The translations under genes were made by a program, and so were the position numbers. The notes below the pieces were generated by a model. It searched no databases. It saw only the letters and a list, made by a program, of their open reading frames with translations, and had not been told where the DNA came from. Below are positions 44,901 to 52,447 of a stretch of DNA of 64,000 nucleotides, one piece after another. Origin of the DNA: Microbacterium salsuginis (GTDB taxonomy: Bacteria > Actinomycetota > Actinomycetes > Actinomycetales > Microbacteriaceae); assembly GCF_012524205.1 (NCBI RefSeq), contig NZ_JABACI010000003.1, positions 62,001 to 126,000 of the forward strand. Reading direction: 5' to 3'. Numbering within the stretch: position 1 is the stretch's first letter; each line of letters begins with the position of its first letter.

Positions 44901-44983
44901 GCGATCTTCCGCTCGGTTGTCCGCTGCTCGCGCAGGCCGCGGCGCACTCCCCCAGAAGTGCGCACAAATGTACGACTGAACAT
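38984..44983 (-). CDS. giant repeat-containing surface adhesin with SpaA/CnaB-like domains and LPATG anchor
   Basis: 1999 residues from ATG 44983. A long basic signal peptide (MFSRTFVRTSGG ... ending AVAEE) is followed by an acidic Pro/Glu/Thr stalk (about 70-115), a globular region of about 240 residues with cysteines, then two SpaA/CnaB-like domains (KTDPDGGPLAGAEFSISP, GATFAITATGG) with TETAAPPGY-type ends. Nine tandem units of about 108 residues follow, each with a KxWVN(A/S)F-GD-A-L-I opening and CTFTNTA close, and with a cysteine pair. Three later domains resemble DUF11 (DIEKTASSLPEGGTVKPGDT). The C-terminus is PPVLPATGGG, a helix and RRRRGEAAAQL, a sorting signal. Probably a rod-like adhesin. 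Regulated from the hairpin leader and promoter at 45124-45152. Confidence 0.92.
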   Translation of the reverse strand: MFSRTFVRTSGGVRRGLREQRTTERKIALQKRWWVGGLAAIVAGSLVFTGVSPAVAEEVTPSDTATTEQAAPTEETAPDATTPAPEEPAVEEPAAEAPPAEDPAPPTEPTETETEVTDAAKQADAAPEVAPEVQTLAAEDIGLLALPCEGWPVAGSPVAGFEIDGNLCLDGDGTLDWATVGGQPVADDGYDDSTQFTQGASENDWPWTLAQTQGQNAQGKSDIGNVYAYTQTVGGDIYAYLGFERAENTGSVSYHVELNQLANSFGPVPNRTVGDLRLTIEQTGNNTIALVDAEVWDGDSWESLGSTGGFVGQVNQGDIDNLSGEVREAGTFAEIAINITDLFEGEGCSGNFGVLNVRSSASPEDTSALSDWVAPISVNVPSTCATLTIFKTDPDGGPLAGAEFSISPNPVTGTGSTTGTTNAKGEIVFSGNVLPGQYTITETAAPPGYLLDTTPQVVTLGDAESKTVTFVDPLGSVSWLKHDRAGQLLGGATFAITATGGAAAAAPWADDFPMTVVDNGLNDADPDAGEILVEDLPTGDYSVAETAAPANYVLDPTPKAFSITQEAPHPSIQTPFVNTPFASVTLTKVWVNSFAGDQADIAIGGDAAANGTSTAPTNGPVIQVAVAPGSDLTLAETLAGTNAGLYTSTLSCVGATVSNNTGTAGAISVPDYPASQNGVQCTFTNTAVERTVTLQKRWVDAIEGDTAELNAGGDVATSTATGAPGTVTDIVNVAEATVRVGDSVALSEILAGTGTYSSVYECSAGTTTGTGTGTSFSLTVPNEDVVCTFTNTAQAATVTLVKQWVNAFANDEADLSITGAKTDAETSVATEGNSTDNAHAATVSVRLGEKVTLSETLPNTNTGDYTTTWSCSDNTNGTGTSIPEITVSQDVTCTIVNTAKEIDVSVDKKWVNAFEGDSATLSIDGQTGESIATGVMQQLDTDVVTATVRVGDEVTVGEVFGDNQGTYDTSIVCTGVEETVDGLSASFTAPDGDVVCTFTNTAKTVDVTLEKAWIDGVTGDSATLSADLASGDPVTDVSTVTAETGPTFTDGVNVVTIPVRVGDTVAMSETVEGIGTYTSTYACTVQGTTGDGTGRSFSLTVPDSDVVCTFTNAAQKATITLIKQWVNAFAGDEADLSITGAATDASTSVATEGNSTDNANAATVTVRLGEKVTLSESLPNTNTGEYSSTWSCSDNANGTGTSIPEITVTGPVTCTIVNTAKEIDVTVDKVWVNAFAGDSATLSIDGTTGESIATGVAGSETDAGVVTETVRIGDEVTVSEVLGDNQGMYDTMIACTGADETVTDLSATFTAVDADVVCTFTNTAKTVDVTLYKKWIDGLTGDTATLSADPATGDSASDVSTVIAETGPTFTDTANAVTVEVRVGDVVDMAEVVEGDGVYVSTFACEYGTTTSDDPTNRSFQLEVTGDQDIECWFVNESQTAKVHLVKTWVNGQAGDTAELSIDADTTVTDTSTSTGTVGEFTDVANAIVADATIGSEVTVEELIEVVAGDPADYTSGLMCWTEGDTVVLDVDAREGSFTMPDEIVWCEFVNTAERPTLSLVKVVDGAPVSDTNWQLFGTPEEGDVVTNPAGGDVAPTPVLPGDPFALTEEVIGDMAGLDEFEMGMWSCVSDDSGAIALTDSEPGAAMLRGLDKGEHVVCTIVNEHVDQGIEFDKELVGSVQNEDGSWTVTYEIIVRNNSVVVPVEYDLIDTLDEVPGIEYTSASWTGPTSGSFDLDSSLTADLAVGQELAPRVDGSQDVYTVVVDLEVHAPAVQAGPCEEGGDGIGIVNTATVTAGEHSDTDDACGTVHYDDLDIEKTASSLPEGGTVKPGDTFDYVLTVTSNGTRDAVDAIVRDEIPEGLKVTAVAMPEGWVNENAPDLVDADNVLSVRVPAFGVDDVAEIVVTVEVVAAKAGGTIVNTACVATELDRNPDNDCSTVEVPVRPAPPAPPAPPVPPVLPATGGGQPAPILVVMGLLAMLTGATALVVARRRRGEAAAQL
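40325..43245 (-). repeat. nine tandem adhesin repeat units with an internal 963-base triplet duplication
   Basis: Units of about 108 codons. The triplet A-B-C occurs twice in order; matching points (AACGCGTTCACCCACTGCTT at 42561 and 41598; GAAGGCGTTCACCCAC at 42242 and 41279) are both exactly 963 bases apart. Units 1 and 2 precede the triplets; unit 9 is divergent. Confidence 0.85.
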
Positions 44984-45118
44984 CAACTTCACCCTTGGTC
45001 GAAACGACGCAGGGTGCCCCAAGTCGGAGCCCCTCCCCAGCACGTCTCGACTCGAGGTACGGCGGATCTTCCCCAGAAGATCGGTAAATTCCCCAACACG
45101 AACCGAAACGTGTTCCCG
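44984..45118 (-). promoter_or_regulatory. structured leader of the adhesin gene
   Basis: Hairpins AACACG/CGTGTT (45095-45114), GATCTTC/GAAGATC (45065-45082) and the terminal CACCCT/AGGGTG (44990-45016, with inner GTCG/CGAC). The sequence AGGGTGAAG, the Shine-Dalgarno region, is one arm of the last hairpin. The remaining gap to 45310 has only the promoter and no gene. Confidence 0.7.
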
Positions 45119-45123
45119 GGGTC

Positions 45124-45152
45124 AAGCTATGCCTGGAGTGCGGTCCCGTCAA
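45124..45152 (-). promoter_or_regulatory. adhesin gene promoter
   Basis: Minus-strand TTGACG (45147-45152), 17-base spacer, TAGCTT (45124-45129). Same -35 and spacing as the promoter at 47163-47191. Confidence 0.7.
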
Positions 45153-45310
45153 GTACCCCCGTGGACAGTTTTGATCGCCCGAGTATCGGATATATGTCCT
45201 CCGCGGACATGCCTCTGAGCCCCTCGTCACGGACGAGGAGCTCAGGCACTCGGGTGTACCCGAAGGAGAAGGAGGGGGGAGATCTTGGAGGTTTCCACCC
45301 CCTCCCGCTG

Positions 45311-46999
45311 TCACTCCGTAGGCGCCTCCTCACCACGTCTGCGCTGCGTGACGAGGAGCGTCAGCGCTCCCGTCAGCATGGCCAGGAATCCGAGCCCCAG
45401 CAGGAGCGGCGCCGACTCGCCACCGCCCGTGACCGCCAGCGCGGGCGGGCCGTCCGGTGCCGGAGGTGCCGGAGGTGCCGGCGGAACGGGCGGTGCCGGC
45501 GGCGGCGGAGGCGGCGACTTCTTGACGTTCACGAACGGCATGCCCAGCGCCGGGTTCGGCGTCGCATCCGAGATGGTGAACATCTGCGCGCCCGCGGCGA
45601 GGTCGTACCCCGCCGGGGCGACGGTCTCGACGACCGAGTAGGTGCCCGTCGGCAGGTCGGTGACAAGGAACTCGCCGGCGTCGGCGTCCGTGTCGCGACC
45701 GGTGTATCCGGGCTGCCCGGTGTTGTCGAGCACCGTGATGGGGCCGGCATCGAGCTCCCAGGGAGCACCTGCCGCATCGCCGCCCGTCGCGGCGATCTGG
45801 AACGTCGCTCCACCGAGCAACGCCCCCTCACCATCGTGCTTGAGCCAGGTCACACTGCCGAGCGGGTCGACGAACGTCACCGTGACGTCCTGTTCAGACC
45901 CGACGGCCACCTGCTGGGAGGCGGACGCCGGCAGCAGGTATCCGGAGGGCGCATCGGTCTCGGTGACGGTGTACACCCCGTGCAGGACGGTGCCGTCGAA
46001 GCTGAAGGTTCCGTCGTCGCCCGTCGTGACCTCGAGGCTCCCCTCACCGGTGAGCGGGTTCGGCGAGATCGTGAATGTCGCTCCCGCGAGCGGCGCACCT
46101 GCCGCCGACCTCTTGACGATCGTCAGCGAACCGGGCTTGTCAGGAATCTCACCGATGCAGACGATCCAGTGCGACACCGTCGCCTGGTTCCCGCTCGGGT
46201 TCGGCGGCGACGCGTACGCCACACCCGACTCCGGGTTCACGACGACGTTGTTGAGGTTGCCACCCTTGATGATCAAGGCGACGAAGCCCTCACCGTCCCA
46301 CATCTCGTCGAACGGGTTCAGCGTCACCGTCAGTCCGTCATCGGTCACACTGCCGTAGATGCTGTCTTCGTTGCCGAACTTGAAGCACACGGCGTCGAAC
46401 TCGGCGTACCGGTCCTCCCAGTACGTCTCGTTGTTCGCCTCGTTCGTCGCGGGTTCGAGCACCCCGACCACGCCGACCAGCGGCGCTGGGGCCTCGGCCT
46501 GAACCTCCAGCGCCTGGACCGCGGGCGCAGCTTCCGGCTCGACCGGTGCGTCCGCGACGGGGACTGCGTCCTCCGTGGTCGCGGCCGGGTCGGATGTCAC
46601 CGGCTCTTCGACAGCGGGCTCCGTTTCGACGGGCCCCTCCGTGACCGGCTGCTCCTCGACCGCCGGCTCGATCGGTGCCTCTGCGGGCGCTTCGACCGGC
46701 TCTTCGACAGCGGGCGCTTCGGCCGGCGGCGGCGCGGGCGCTTCGGCTGCGGCATCCGGTGCCGGCTCCTGCTGCGCGATCTGCGCCTGCTCGGTGCCGG
46801 GCGTATCGGGCGGTGTGCCCTCGTCGGCCGAAGCCGGCGCGACGCCGGAGAAGACGAGCGCACCCGCCAGCAGCGCGGCGAATCCCCCCACTCCCCAGCG
46901 GTTGCGGAGCGCGATGCCCCGCTCGGTTGCCCGCGATCCGCGCAGGCTGCGGCGCATGTCCCCAGTGTTCGAGGCGCGCACGAAAGTACGACTGAACAT
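45311..46999 (-). CDS. secreted surface protein with SpaA-like domains and LAVTG anchor
   Basis: 562 residues from ATG 46999, chosen to match the position conserved in the adhesin gene (MFSRTFVR). The signal peptide is followed by an acidic Pro/Ala/Glu stalk (about 55-150). The domain with YWEDRYAEFDAVCFKF, GLTVTLN, GGNLNNVVVNP and VSHWIVC is shared with the 465-residue protein. Two SpaA/CnaB-like domains follow (KRSAAGAPLAGATFTISP; LLGGATFQIAATGG), then a proline run and PPALAVTGGG, helix and RRRGEEAPTE. Such proteins are pilin or adhesin-like. Promoter at 47163-47191. Confidence 0.9.
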   Translation of the reverse strand: MFSRTFVRASNTGDMRRSLRGSRATERGIALRNRWGVGGFAALLAGALVFSGVAPASADEGTPPDTPGTEQAQIAQQEPAPDAAAEAPAPPPAEAPAVEEPVEAPAEAPIEPAVEEQPVTEGPVETEPAVEEPVTSDPAATTEDAVPVADAPVEPEAAPAVQALEVQAEAPAPLVGVVGVLEPATNEANNETYWEDRYAEFDAVCFKFGNEDSIYGSVTDDGLTVTLNPFDEMWDGEGFVALIIKGGNLNNVVVNPESGVAYASPPNPSGNQATVSHWIVCIGEIPDKPGSLTIVKRSAAGAPLAGATFTISPNPLTGEGSLEVTTGDDGTFSFDGTVLHGVYTVTETDAPSGYLLPASASQQVAVGSEQDVTVTFVDPLGSVTWLKHDGEGALLGGATFQIAATGGDAAGAPWELDAGPITVLDNTGQPGYTGRDTDADAGEFLVTDLPTGTYSVVETVAPAGYDLAAGAQMFTISDATPNPALGMPFVNVKKSPPPPPPAPPVPPAPPAPPAPDGPPALAVTGGGESAPLLLGLGFLAMLTGALTLLVTQRRRGEEAPTE

Positions 47000-47156
47000 C
47001 ATCTTCACCCTTGGTCGAAACGACGCAGGGTGCCCCAGGTCGGAGCCCCTCCCAGCACGCTCCGACTCGCGAACAGATACATCCGCTGAACTCGGGTGGA
47101 TCCCACATCCCCCGAAGTTCGGCTATCTCCCCAACACGAACCGAAACGTGTTCCCA
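47000..47156 (-). promoter_or_regulatory. structured leader of the 562-residue surface protein gene
   Basis: Hairpins AACACG/CGTGTT (47133-47152), GAACT-CGGG/CCCG-a-AGTTC (47088-47120), GTCGGAGC/GCTCCGAC (47039-47066) and CACCCT/AGGGTG (47006-47032, sequestering the Shine-Dalgarno). It is homologous to the adhesin leader at its two ends, divergent in the middle but again able to pair. Confidence 0.72.
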
Positions 47157-47162
47157 GGGCTA

Positions 47163-47191
47163 ACGGTAAGCCTGCCTTTCCCGGGCGTCAA
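47163..47191 (-). promoter_or_regulatory. promoter of the 562-residue surface protein gene
   Basis: Minus-strand TTGACG (47186-47191), 17-base spacer, TACCGT (47163-47168). Confidence 0.7.
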
Positions 47192-47229
47192 GCATTCGCG
47201 GCATTCCTCTCGGGCCCGCGCCAACGCAG

Positions 47230-47257
47230 AAGCGGCCCGGGATCACCCGGGCCGCTT
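47230..47257 (-). terminator. terminator after the antitoxin-like gene
   Basis: AAGCGGCCCGGG/CCCGGGCCGCTT with a 4-base loop, 16 bases after the stop at 47273. Confidence 0.75.
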
Positions 47258-47272
47258 CGTGACGGAGTGCTT

Positions 47273-47488
47273 CTACTCGTTGCCGACTGCCTTGTCGATG
47301 TTGTCGCGCACGCCGTCGACGTGCTGGTCGATGCTGTCGGGGGCGACCTTCTTGACGAAGTCCGCGGCGGCGTCGAGCACGTTGTCGCTCACACCCTCCG
47401 CCTGCTCGGACTTGATCACGTCGTCGATCTTGTCTTTGTTCTGCTCCAGGAAGTCCTTGCCCTGGTTGACGAGGTCGTCGATACCCAT
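47273..47488 (-). CDS. Rv0909/MT0933-like small antitoxin-family protein
   Basis: 71 residues, MGIDDLVNQGKDFLEQNKDK at the start, all helical and highly charged; similar in composition to the Rv0909-family antitoxins. AAGGAG lies six bases before ATG 47488. No toxin gene is next to it; the family is often found without one. A terminator follows directly. The role is unclear. Confidence 0.65.
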   Translation of the reverse strand: MGIDDLVNQGKDFLEQNKDKIDDVIKSEQAEGVSDNVLDAAADFVKKVAPDSIDQHVDGVRDNIDKAVGNE

Positions 47489-47671
47489 GTCTGCTCCTTC
47501 TCCGCCCCCGAGCGGGGCATCCCCCGCCATTCTGTCGTGACGAGCGGACTGCGCAACAGATGGGGGCGCTCGACGACATCAGCGGATGCCGCACGCCGCG
47601 GTGTCGGGCGCGCACCGGACACCGACGGATCGAGTCCAAGATGATTCACCCGGCCCGGGAGGGAACGCGAA

Positions 47672-47699
47672 AGGGGCCGGGCCCGAAGGCCCGACCCCT
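47672..47699 (-). terminator. tuf terminator
   Basis: AGGGG-c-CGGGCC pairs with GGCCCG-a-CCCCT around CGAA, 44 bases after the tuf stop. Confidence 0.7.
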
Positions 47700-47742
47700 G
47701 TCGGTGCGGATGCCGTGGGCACCCGGAGAAGAGAATCCGAAG

Positions 47743-48936
47743 TTACTTCAGGATCTTCGTGACCGTGCCGGCGCCGACGGTGCGGCCACCCTCACGGATC
47801 GCGTAGCCGAGGCCCTCCTCCATGGCGATCGGCTGGATGAGCTCGACCGTCATGTCGGTGGTGTCGCCGGGCATGACCATCTCGGTGCCGTCGGGCAGCG
47901 TGATGACGCCGGTGACGTCGGTGGTGCGGAAGTAGAACTGCGGACGGTAGTTCGTGAAGAACGGGTTGTGACGGCCGCCCTCCTCCTTGGACAGGATGTA
48001 CGCCGTGCCCTCGAAGTTGGTGTGCGGGGTGACCGAACCGGGCTTCACGACGACCTGGCCGCGCTCGACGTCGTCACGCTTGGTGCCGCGCAGGAGCAGA
48101 CCACAGTTCTCGCCGGCCCAGGCCTCGTCGAGCTGCTTGTGGAACATCTCGATACCGGTGACGATCGTCTTCTGCGTCGGGCGCAGACCCACGATCTCGA
48201 CCTCGGAGTTGATGGCCAGCGTGCCACGCTCGGCGCGGCCCGTGACGACCGTGCCACGGCCGGTGATGGTGAAGACGTCCTCGATGGGCATGAGGAACGG
48301 CTTGTCCTTGTCACGCACCGGGTCGGGGATGGACTCGTCGACGGCCTCCATGAGCTCGAGAACGGACTGCGTCCACTTCTCGTCGCCCTCGAGGGCCTTC
48401 AGGCCCGAGACGCGGATGACGGGAGCGTTGTCACCGTCGAAGTCCTGCGACGACAGCAGCTCGCGGACCTCGAGCTCGACGAGCTCCAGGATCTCCTCGT
48501 CGTCGACCATGTCGGCCTTGTTCAGCGCGACGAGCAGGTAGGGAACGCCGACCTGCTTGGCGAGCAGAACGTGCTCACGGGTCTGCGCCATCGGGCCGTC
48601 AGTGGCCGCGACGACCAGGATCGCGCCGTCCATCTGGGCGGCACCGGTGATCATGTTCTTGATGTAGTCGGCGTGACCCGGGGCGTCGACGTGGGCGTAG
48701 TGACGCTTCGGGGTCTCGTACTCGACGTGCGAGATGTTGATCGTGATGCCGCGCTGGCGCTCCTCGGGAGCGGAGTCGATCGACGCGAAGTCGCGCTGCA
48801 CGTTGGTGGCCGACGGGTACTTGTCGGCGAGCACCTTCGAGATCGCGGCGGTGAGCGTGGTCTTGCCGTGGTCGACGTGACCGATCGTTCCGATGTTCAC
48901 GTGCGGCTTGGTGCGCTCGAACTTGGCCTTAGCCAC
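47743..48936 (-). CDS. tuf: elongation factor Tu
   Basis: 397 residues, standard length. GTPase motifs GHVDHGKT (G1), DAPGHADY (G3) and NKADMVDD (G4) are present, with domains II and III following (about 210-397). It delivers aminoacyl-tRNA to the ribosome. It has its own intergenic region after the fusA hairpin, suggesting independent transcription; a clear promoter was not recognised in 48937-49052. Confidence 0.99.
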   Translation of the reverse strand: MAKAKFERTKPHVNIGTIGHVDHGKTTLTAAISKVLADKYPSATNVQRDFASIDSAPEERQRGITINISHVEYETPKRHYAHVDAPGHADYIKNMITGAAQMDGAILVVAATDGPMAQTREHVLLAKQVGVPYLLVALNKADMVDDEEILELVELEVRELLSSQDFDGDNAPVIRVSGLKALEGDEKWTQSVLELMEAVDESIPDPVRDKDKPFLMPIEDVFTITGRGTVVTGRAERGTLAINSEVEIVGLRPTQKTIVTGIEMFHKQLDEAWAGENCGLLLRGTKRDDVERGQVVVKPGSVTPHTNFEGTAYILSKEEGGRHNPFFTNYRPQFYFRTTDVTGVITLPDGTEMVMPGDTTDMTVELIQPIAMEEGLGYAIREGGRTVGAGTVTKILK

Positions 48937-49052
48937 TGGGTCCTCCTCAGGACGTTCGTGTAGAGATTTCCGGACGCTGGTGTGCGCCGGTTCTCTACGG
49001 GGATTTCTCTAGCTTAGTAGAGAGGTTTCTGTTGGTTCTGTGTGAAGTTGTG

Positions 49053-49086
49053 CTCCGGGATGCCTCGTCTCGGAGGCATCCCGGAG
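49053..49086 (-). terminator. terminator-like hairpin between fusA and tuf
   Basis: CTCCGGGATGCCTC/GAGGCATCCCGGAG, a perfect 14-base stem with a 6-base loop, 7 bases after the fusA stop. Confidence 0.75.
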
Positions 49087-49093
49087 GTCAGGG

Positions 49094-51208
49094 CTACTCG
49101 CCCTTGGTCTTCTGGACGATCTCGTCCATGACGTTGCGCGGGACCTCGGCGTAGCTGTCGAACTCCATGGAGTAGACGGCACGGCCAGAGGTCTTCGAAC
49201 GCAGGTCGCCGATGTAGCCGAACATCTCGGACAGCGGCACGTTGGCACGGACCACCTTGACGCCGGCGGCGTCCTCCATCGACTGGATCTGGCCACGACG
49301 CGAGTTCAGGTCGCCGATGACGTCGCCCATGTACTCCTCGGGCGTACGCACCTCGACGGCCATGATCGGCTCGAGGATGACCGGGTTCGCGCGGCGGACG
49401 GCCTCCTTGAAGCCCATCGAGCCGGCGATCTTGAACGCCATCTCGGACGAGTCGACGTCGTGCGACGCGCCGTCCAGGAGGATCGCCTTCACGCCCACCA
49501 TGGGGTAGCCGGCGAGCACGCCGACGTTCATGGCGTCCTGGAAGCCCTGGTCGGTCGGGCTGATGTACTCGCGCGGGATGCGGCCACCGGTGACCTTGTT
49601 CTCGAACTCGTACGTCTTGTCGGCCGTGACCTCGAGAGGCTCGATCGTGAACTGGATCTTCGCGAACTGACCCGATCCACCGGTCTGCTTCTTGTGGGTG
49701 TAGTCGTGCTTCTCGACGCTCTTGCGGATCGTCTCGCGGTAGGCCACCTGGGGCTTTCCGACGTTGGCCTCGACCTTGAACTCGCGCTTCATGCGGTCCA
49801 CGAGGATGTCGAGGTGAAGCTCGCCCATGCCCTTGATGACCGTCTGGCCCGTCTCGGAGTTCTGCTCGACGCGGAACGTCGGGTCCTCTTCGGCGAGCTT
49901 CTGGATCGCGAGACCCAGCTTCTCCTGGTCGGCCTTGGTCTTGGGCTCGATCGCGACCTCGATGACCGGCTCGGGGAACGTCATCGACTCGAGGACGACC
50001 TGGTTGGCGCTGTCGGACAGCGTGTCACCGGTGGTGGTGTCCTTGAGGCCGATCACGGCGTAGATGTGACCGGCGGTGACGGAGTCGACCGGCATCTCCT
50101 TGTTGGCGTGCATCTGGAAGATCTTCCCGATGCGCTCCTTCTTGCCCTTGGTCGCGTTGACGACCTGGGCGCCGGAGTCGAGGTGACCCGAGTACACGCG
50201 GATGTAGGTGAGGCGACCGAAGAAGGGGTGCGTCACGATCTTGAACGCGAGCGCCGCGAACGGCTCCTCACGGTCGGCGTGACGCTCGATGATCGTCTCT
50301 TCGTTCTTCGGGTCGCGCGCCTCGATGGCGGGCACGTCGAGCGGCGACGGGAGGTAGTCCACGACCGCGTCGAGCATCGGCTGCACGCCGCGGTTCTTGA
50401 ACGCCGAGCCGCAGAGCACGGGGTAGAGCTCCGAGTTGATCGTCATCTTGCGGATGGCGGCCTTGATCTCGGCGACCGTGAGGCCCTCGCCGCTGAAGTG
50501 CTTCTCGAGGAGCACCTCGTCGGACTCGGCGACGGTCTCGAGCAGCATCTCGCGGTACTCGGCAGCCTTGTCGGCGAGGTCCGCCGGGATCTCCTGGATC
50601 TCGTACTTGGCGCCCATGGTCACGTCGCCCTTGGCGTCGCCGGGCCACACCAGTGCGCGCATCTCGACGAGGTCGACGACGCCGACGAAGTCGTTCTCGG
50701 CACCGATCGGCAGCTGCAGCACGAGCGGCTTGGCCTTGAGGCGGTTCACGATGGTGTCGACGGTGAAGTAGAAGTCCGCGCCGAGCTTGTCCATCTTGTT
50801 GACGAAGCAGATGCGGGGGACGTCGTACTTGTCGGCCTGGCGCCACACGGTCTCGGACTGGGGCTCGACGCCCTCCTTGCCGTCGAAGACGGCGACCGCA
50901 CCGTCGAGCACGCGGAGCGAGCGCTCCACCTCGACCGTGAAGTCCACGTGGCCGGGGGTGTCGATGATGTTGATCTGGTTCTTGTCCCAGAAGCAGGTCA
51001 CGGCGGCAGACGTGATCGTGATGCCGCGCTCCTGCTCCTGCTCCATCCAGTCGGTGGTGGCGGCGCCGTCGTGCGTCTCGCCGATCTTGTGGTTGACGCC
51101 CGTGTAGAAGAGGATGCGCTCGGTCGTCGTCGTCTTGCCGGCATCGATGTGCGCCATGATGCCGATGTTGCGGACCTTGTTGAGGTCGGTGAGCACTTCT
51201 TGTGCCAC
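49094..51208 (-). CDS. fusA: elongation factor G
   Basis: 704 residues, standard length, with G1 [10 protein letters not shown]3 DTPGHVDF and G4 NKMDKLGAD, followed by domains II-V. It catalyses translocation. Start [21 protein letters not shown] hairpin lies on each side (51247-51276 and 49053-49086). Confidence 0.99.
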   Translation of the reverse strand: MAQEVLTDLNKVRNIGIMAHIDAGKTTTTERILFYTGVNHKIGETHDGAATTDWMEQEQERGITITSAAVTCFWDKNQINIIDTPGHVDFTVEVERSLRVLDGAVAVFDGKEGVEPQSETVWRQADKYDVPRICFVNKMDKLGADFYFTVDTIVNRLKAKPLVLQLPIGAENDFVGVVDLVEMRALVWPGDAKGDVTMGAKYEIQEIPADLADKAAEYREMLLETVAESDEVLLEKHFSGEGLTVAEIKAAIRKMTINSELYPVLCGSAFKNRGVQPMLDAVVDYLPSPLDVPAIEARDPKNEETIIERHADREEPFAALAFKIVTHPFFGRLTYIRVYSGHLDSGAQVVNATKGKKERIGKIFQMHANKEMPVDSVTAGHIYAVIGLKDTTTGDTLSDSANQVVLESMTFPEPVIEVAIEPKTKADQEKLGLAIQKLAEEDPTFRVEQNSETGQTVIKGMGELHLDILVDRMKREFKVEANVGKPQVAYRETIRKSVEKHDYTHKKQTGGSGQFAKIQFTIEPLEVTADKTYEFENKVTGGRIPREYISPTDQGFQDAMNVGVLAGYPMVGVKAILLDGASHDVDSSEMAFKIAGSMGFKEAVRRANPVILEPIMAVEVRTPEEYMGDVIGDLNSRRGQIQSMEDAAGVKVVRANVPLSEMFGYIGDLRSKTSGRAVYSMEFDSYAEVPRNVMDEIVQKTKGE

Positions 51209-51246
51209 GGGGGTGTCCTTACGTGTGGTGACGGATGTCGTGGGCC

Positions 51247-51276
51247 CGCCGCTCCCGTGGATCCACGGGAGCGGCG
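51247..51276 (-). other. 30-base perfect palindrome between rpsG and fusA
   Basis: CCGCCGCTCCCGTGG followed by its complement through ATCCACGGGAGCGG; a hairpin directly after the rpsG stop. It may be an attenuator or processing site. Confidence 0.7.
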
Positions 51277-51286
51277 AGCTGCTGGC

Positions 51287-51757
51287 TTACCAGCGGTAGT
51301 GAGCGAAGGCGCGGTTCGACTCGGCCATCTTGTGGGTGTCTTCGCGGCGCTTGACCGCGGCACCCAGGCCGTTCGAGGCATCCAGGATCTCGTTCTGGAG
51401 GCGCTCGGTCATCGTCTTCTCACGGCGGCCCTTGGCGTAGCTGACGAGCCAGCGCAGGGCGAGCGTGTTGGCGCGGTGAGGCTTGACCTCGACCGGCACC
51501 TGGTAGGTCGAGCCACCCACGCGGCGGCTCTTGACCTCGAGCGTCGGGCGCACGTTGTCGAGCGCCTTCTTGAGCGTCGCGACGGCGTCCTGGCCGTTCT
51601 TGGCCTCGACGCCGCGCAGGGCGGTGTAGACGATCGACTCGGCGATCGACTTCTTGCCGTCGACGAGGATCTTGTTGACGAGCTGGGTGACGACGGGGGC
51701 GCCGTACACCGGATCGTTGACGACGGGGCGCTTGGGGGCCGGTCCCTTACGAGGCAT
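51287..51757 (-). CDS. rpsG: 30S ribosomal protein S7 (uS7)
   Basis: 156 residues, [20 protein letters not shown] at the start; normal. It is an assembly-initiator of the 30S head. It follows rpsL by 5 bases in the str operon. Confidence 0.98.
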   Translation of the reverse strand: MPRKGPAPKRPVVNDPVYGAPVVTQLVNKILVDGKKSIAESIVYTALRGVEAKNGQDAVATLKKALDNVRPTLEVKSRRVGGSTYQVPVEVKPHRANTLALRWLVSYAKGRREKTMTERLQNEILDASNGLGAAVKRREDTHKMAESNRAFAHYRW

Positions 51758-51762
51758 CTAAC

Positions 51763-52131
51763 TCAACCCTTCTTCGCGCCGTAGCGACTACGGGCCTGCT
51801 TGCGGTTCTTGACGGCCTGGGTGTCCAGGGCGCCGCGAACGATCTTGTAGCGGACACCCGGGAGGTCCTTCACACGACCGCCGCGCACGAGCACGAGCGA
51901 GTGCTCCTGCAGGTTGTGGCCCTCGCCGGGGATGTACGCGGTGACCTCGGTGCCGTTGCGGAGCTTGACACGGGCGACCTTGCGCATCGCCGAGTTCGGC
52001 TTCTTGGGCGTGGTCGTGTACACGCGGGTGCAGACACCCGCCTGCTGCGGGTTCGCCTTGAGCGCCGGCGCCTTGGTCTTCGAGACCTTGGGCGAGCGAC
52101 CCTTGCGAACCAACTGCTGAATGGTTGGCAC
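51763..52131 (-). CDS. rpsL: 30S ribosomal protein S12 (uS12)
   Basis: 122 residues from GTG 52131, with AGGAG five bases upstream; the longer frame to 52230 is rejected. K43 (TPKKPNSA) and K88 ([10 protein letters not shown]) are both the wild-type residues; substitutions there give streptomycin resistance in other bacteria. D89 is the site methylthiolated by RimO in E. coli. Confidence 0.98.
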   Translation of the reverse strand: MPTIQQLVRKGRSPKVSKTKAPALKANPQQAGVCTRVYTTTPKKPNSAMRKVARVKLRNGTEVTAYIPGEGHNLQEHSLVLVRGGRVKDLPGVRYKIVRGALDTQAVKNRKQARSRYGAKKG

Positions 52132-52391
52132 GTTCTCTCCTATGTTGTGCTGCACGGTGACAGCGTTCGTGTCTCCCCCGCTGCATCCGGATCTTGCGAT
52201 TCGTGACGCGGCGGGCTCACATTCATCCACCGGCGCGGCAGGATGGTGCCGAGCGTTACGTGGGTGGATATGCCGTGGGGGTGACCTGTTCGCAGGCCGG
52301 TCCCTGAGATGTGGGCGAGCAGCGTTCCGCCCGCATTCCTCGGCTAGCGCCCAGGCACGGCGGACGGAGCGCGTGAGCGCACACCCGATCC
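52132..52391 (-). promoter_or_regulatory. rpsL leader region, no gene
   Basis: About 255 bases between the predicted promoter and rpsL, ending with TAGGAGAGAAC before the GTG. No open frame of note or strong hairpin was identified. Confidence 0.4.
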
Positions 52392-52420
52392 ATGATACGT
52401 GCGTTTCGCGGGCCGGGCAA
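52392..52420 (-). promoter_or_regulatory. str-operon promoter
   Basis: Minus-strand TTGCCC (52415-52420), 17-base spacer, TATCAT (52392-52397), about 260 bases upstream of rpsL. Confidence 0.65.
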
Positions 52421-52447
52421 ACGAGCGACGAGATCCCCGGAGGACGC

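Noticed and set aside
47560..48963. Plus-strand frame opposite tuf
   Set aside because: Antisense shadow of EF-Tu.
48937..49052. Promoter for tuf
   Set aside because: The region between the fusA hairpin and tuf is AT-richer and probably contains one, but no -35/-10 pair with 16-18 base spacing was convincing.
49460..51784. Plus-strand frame of 774 codons opposite fusA and rpsG
   Set aside because: Shadow of the highly conserved minus-strand genes; composition is Leu/Val/Asp/His/Arg-skewed and nothing is recognisable.
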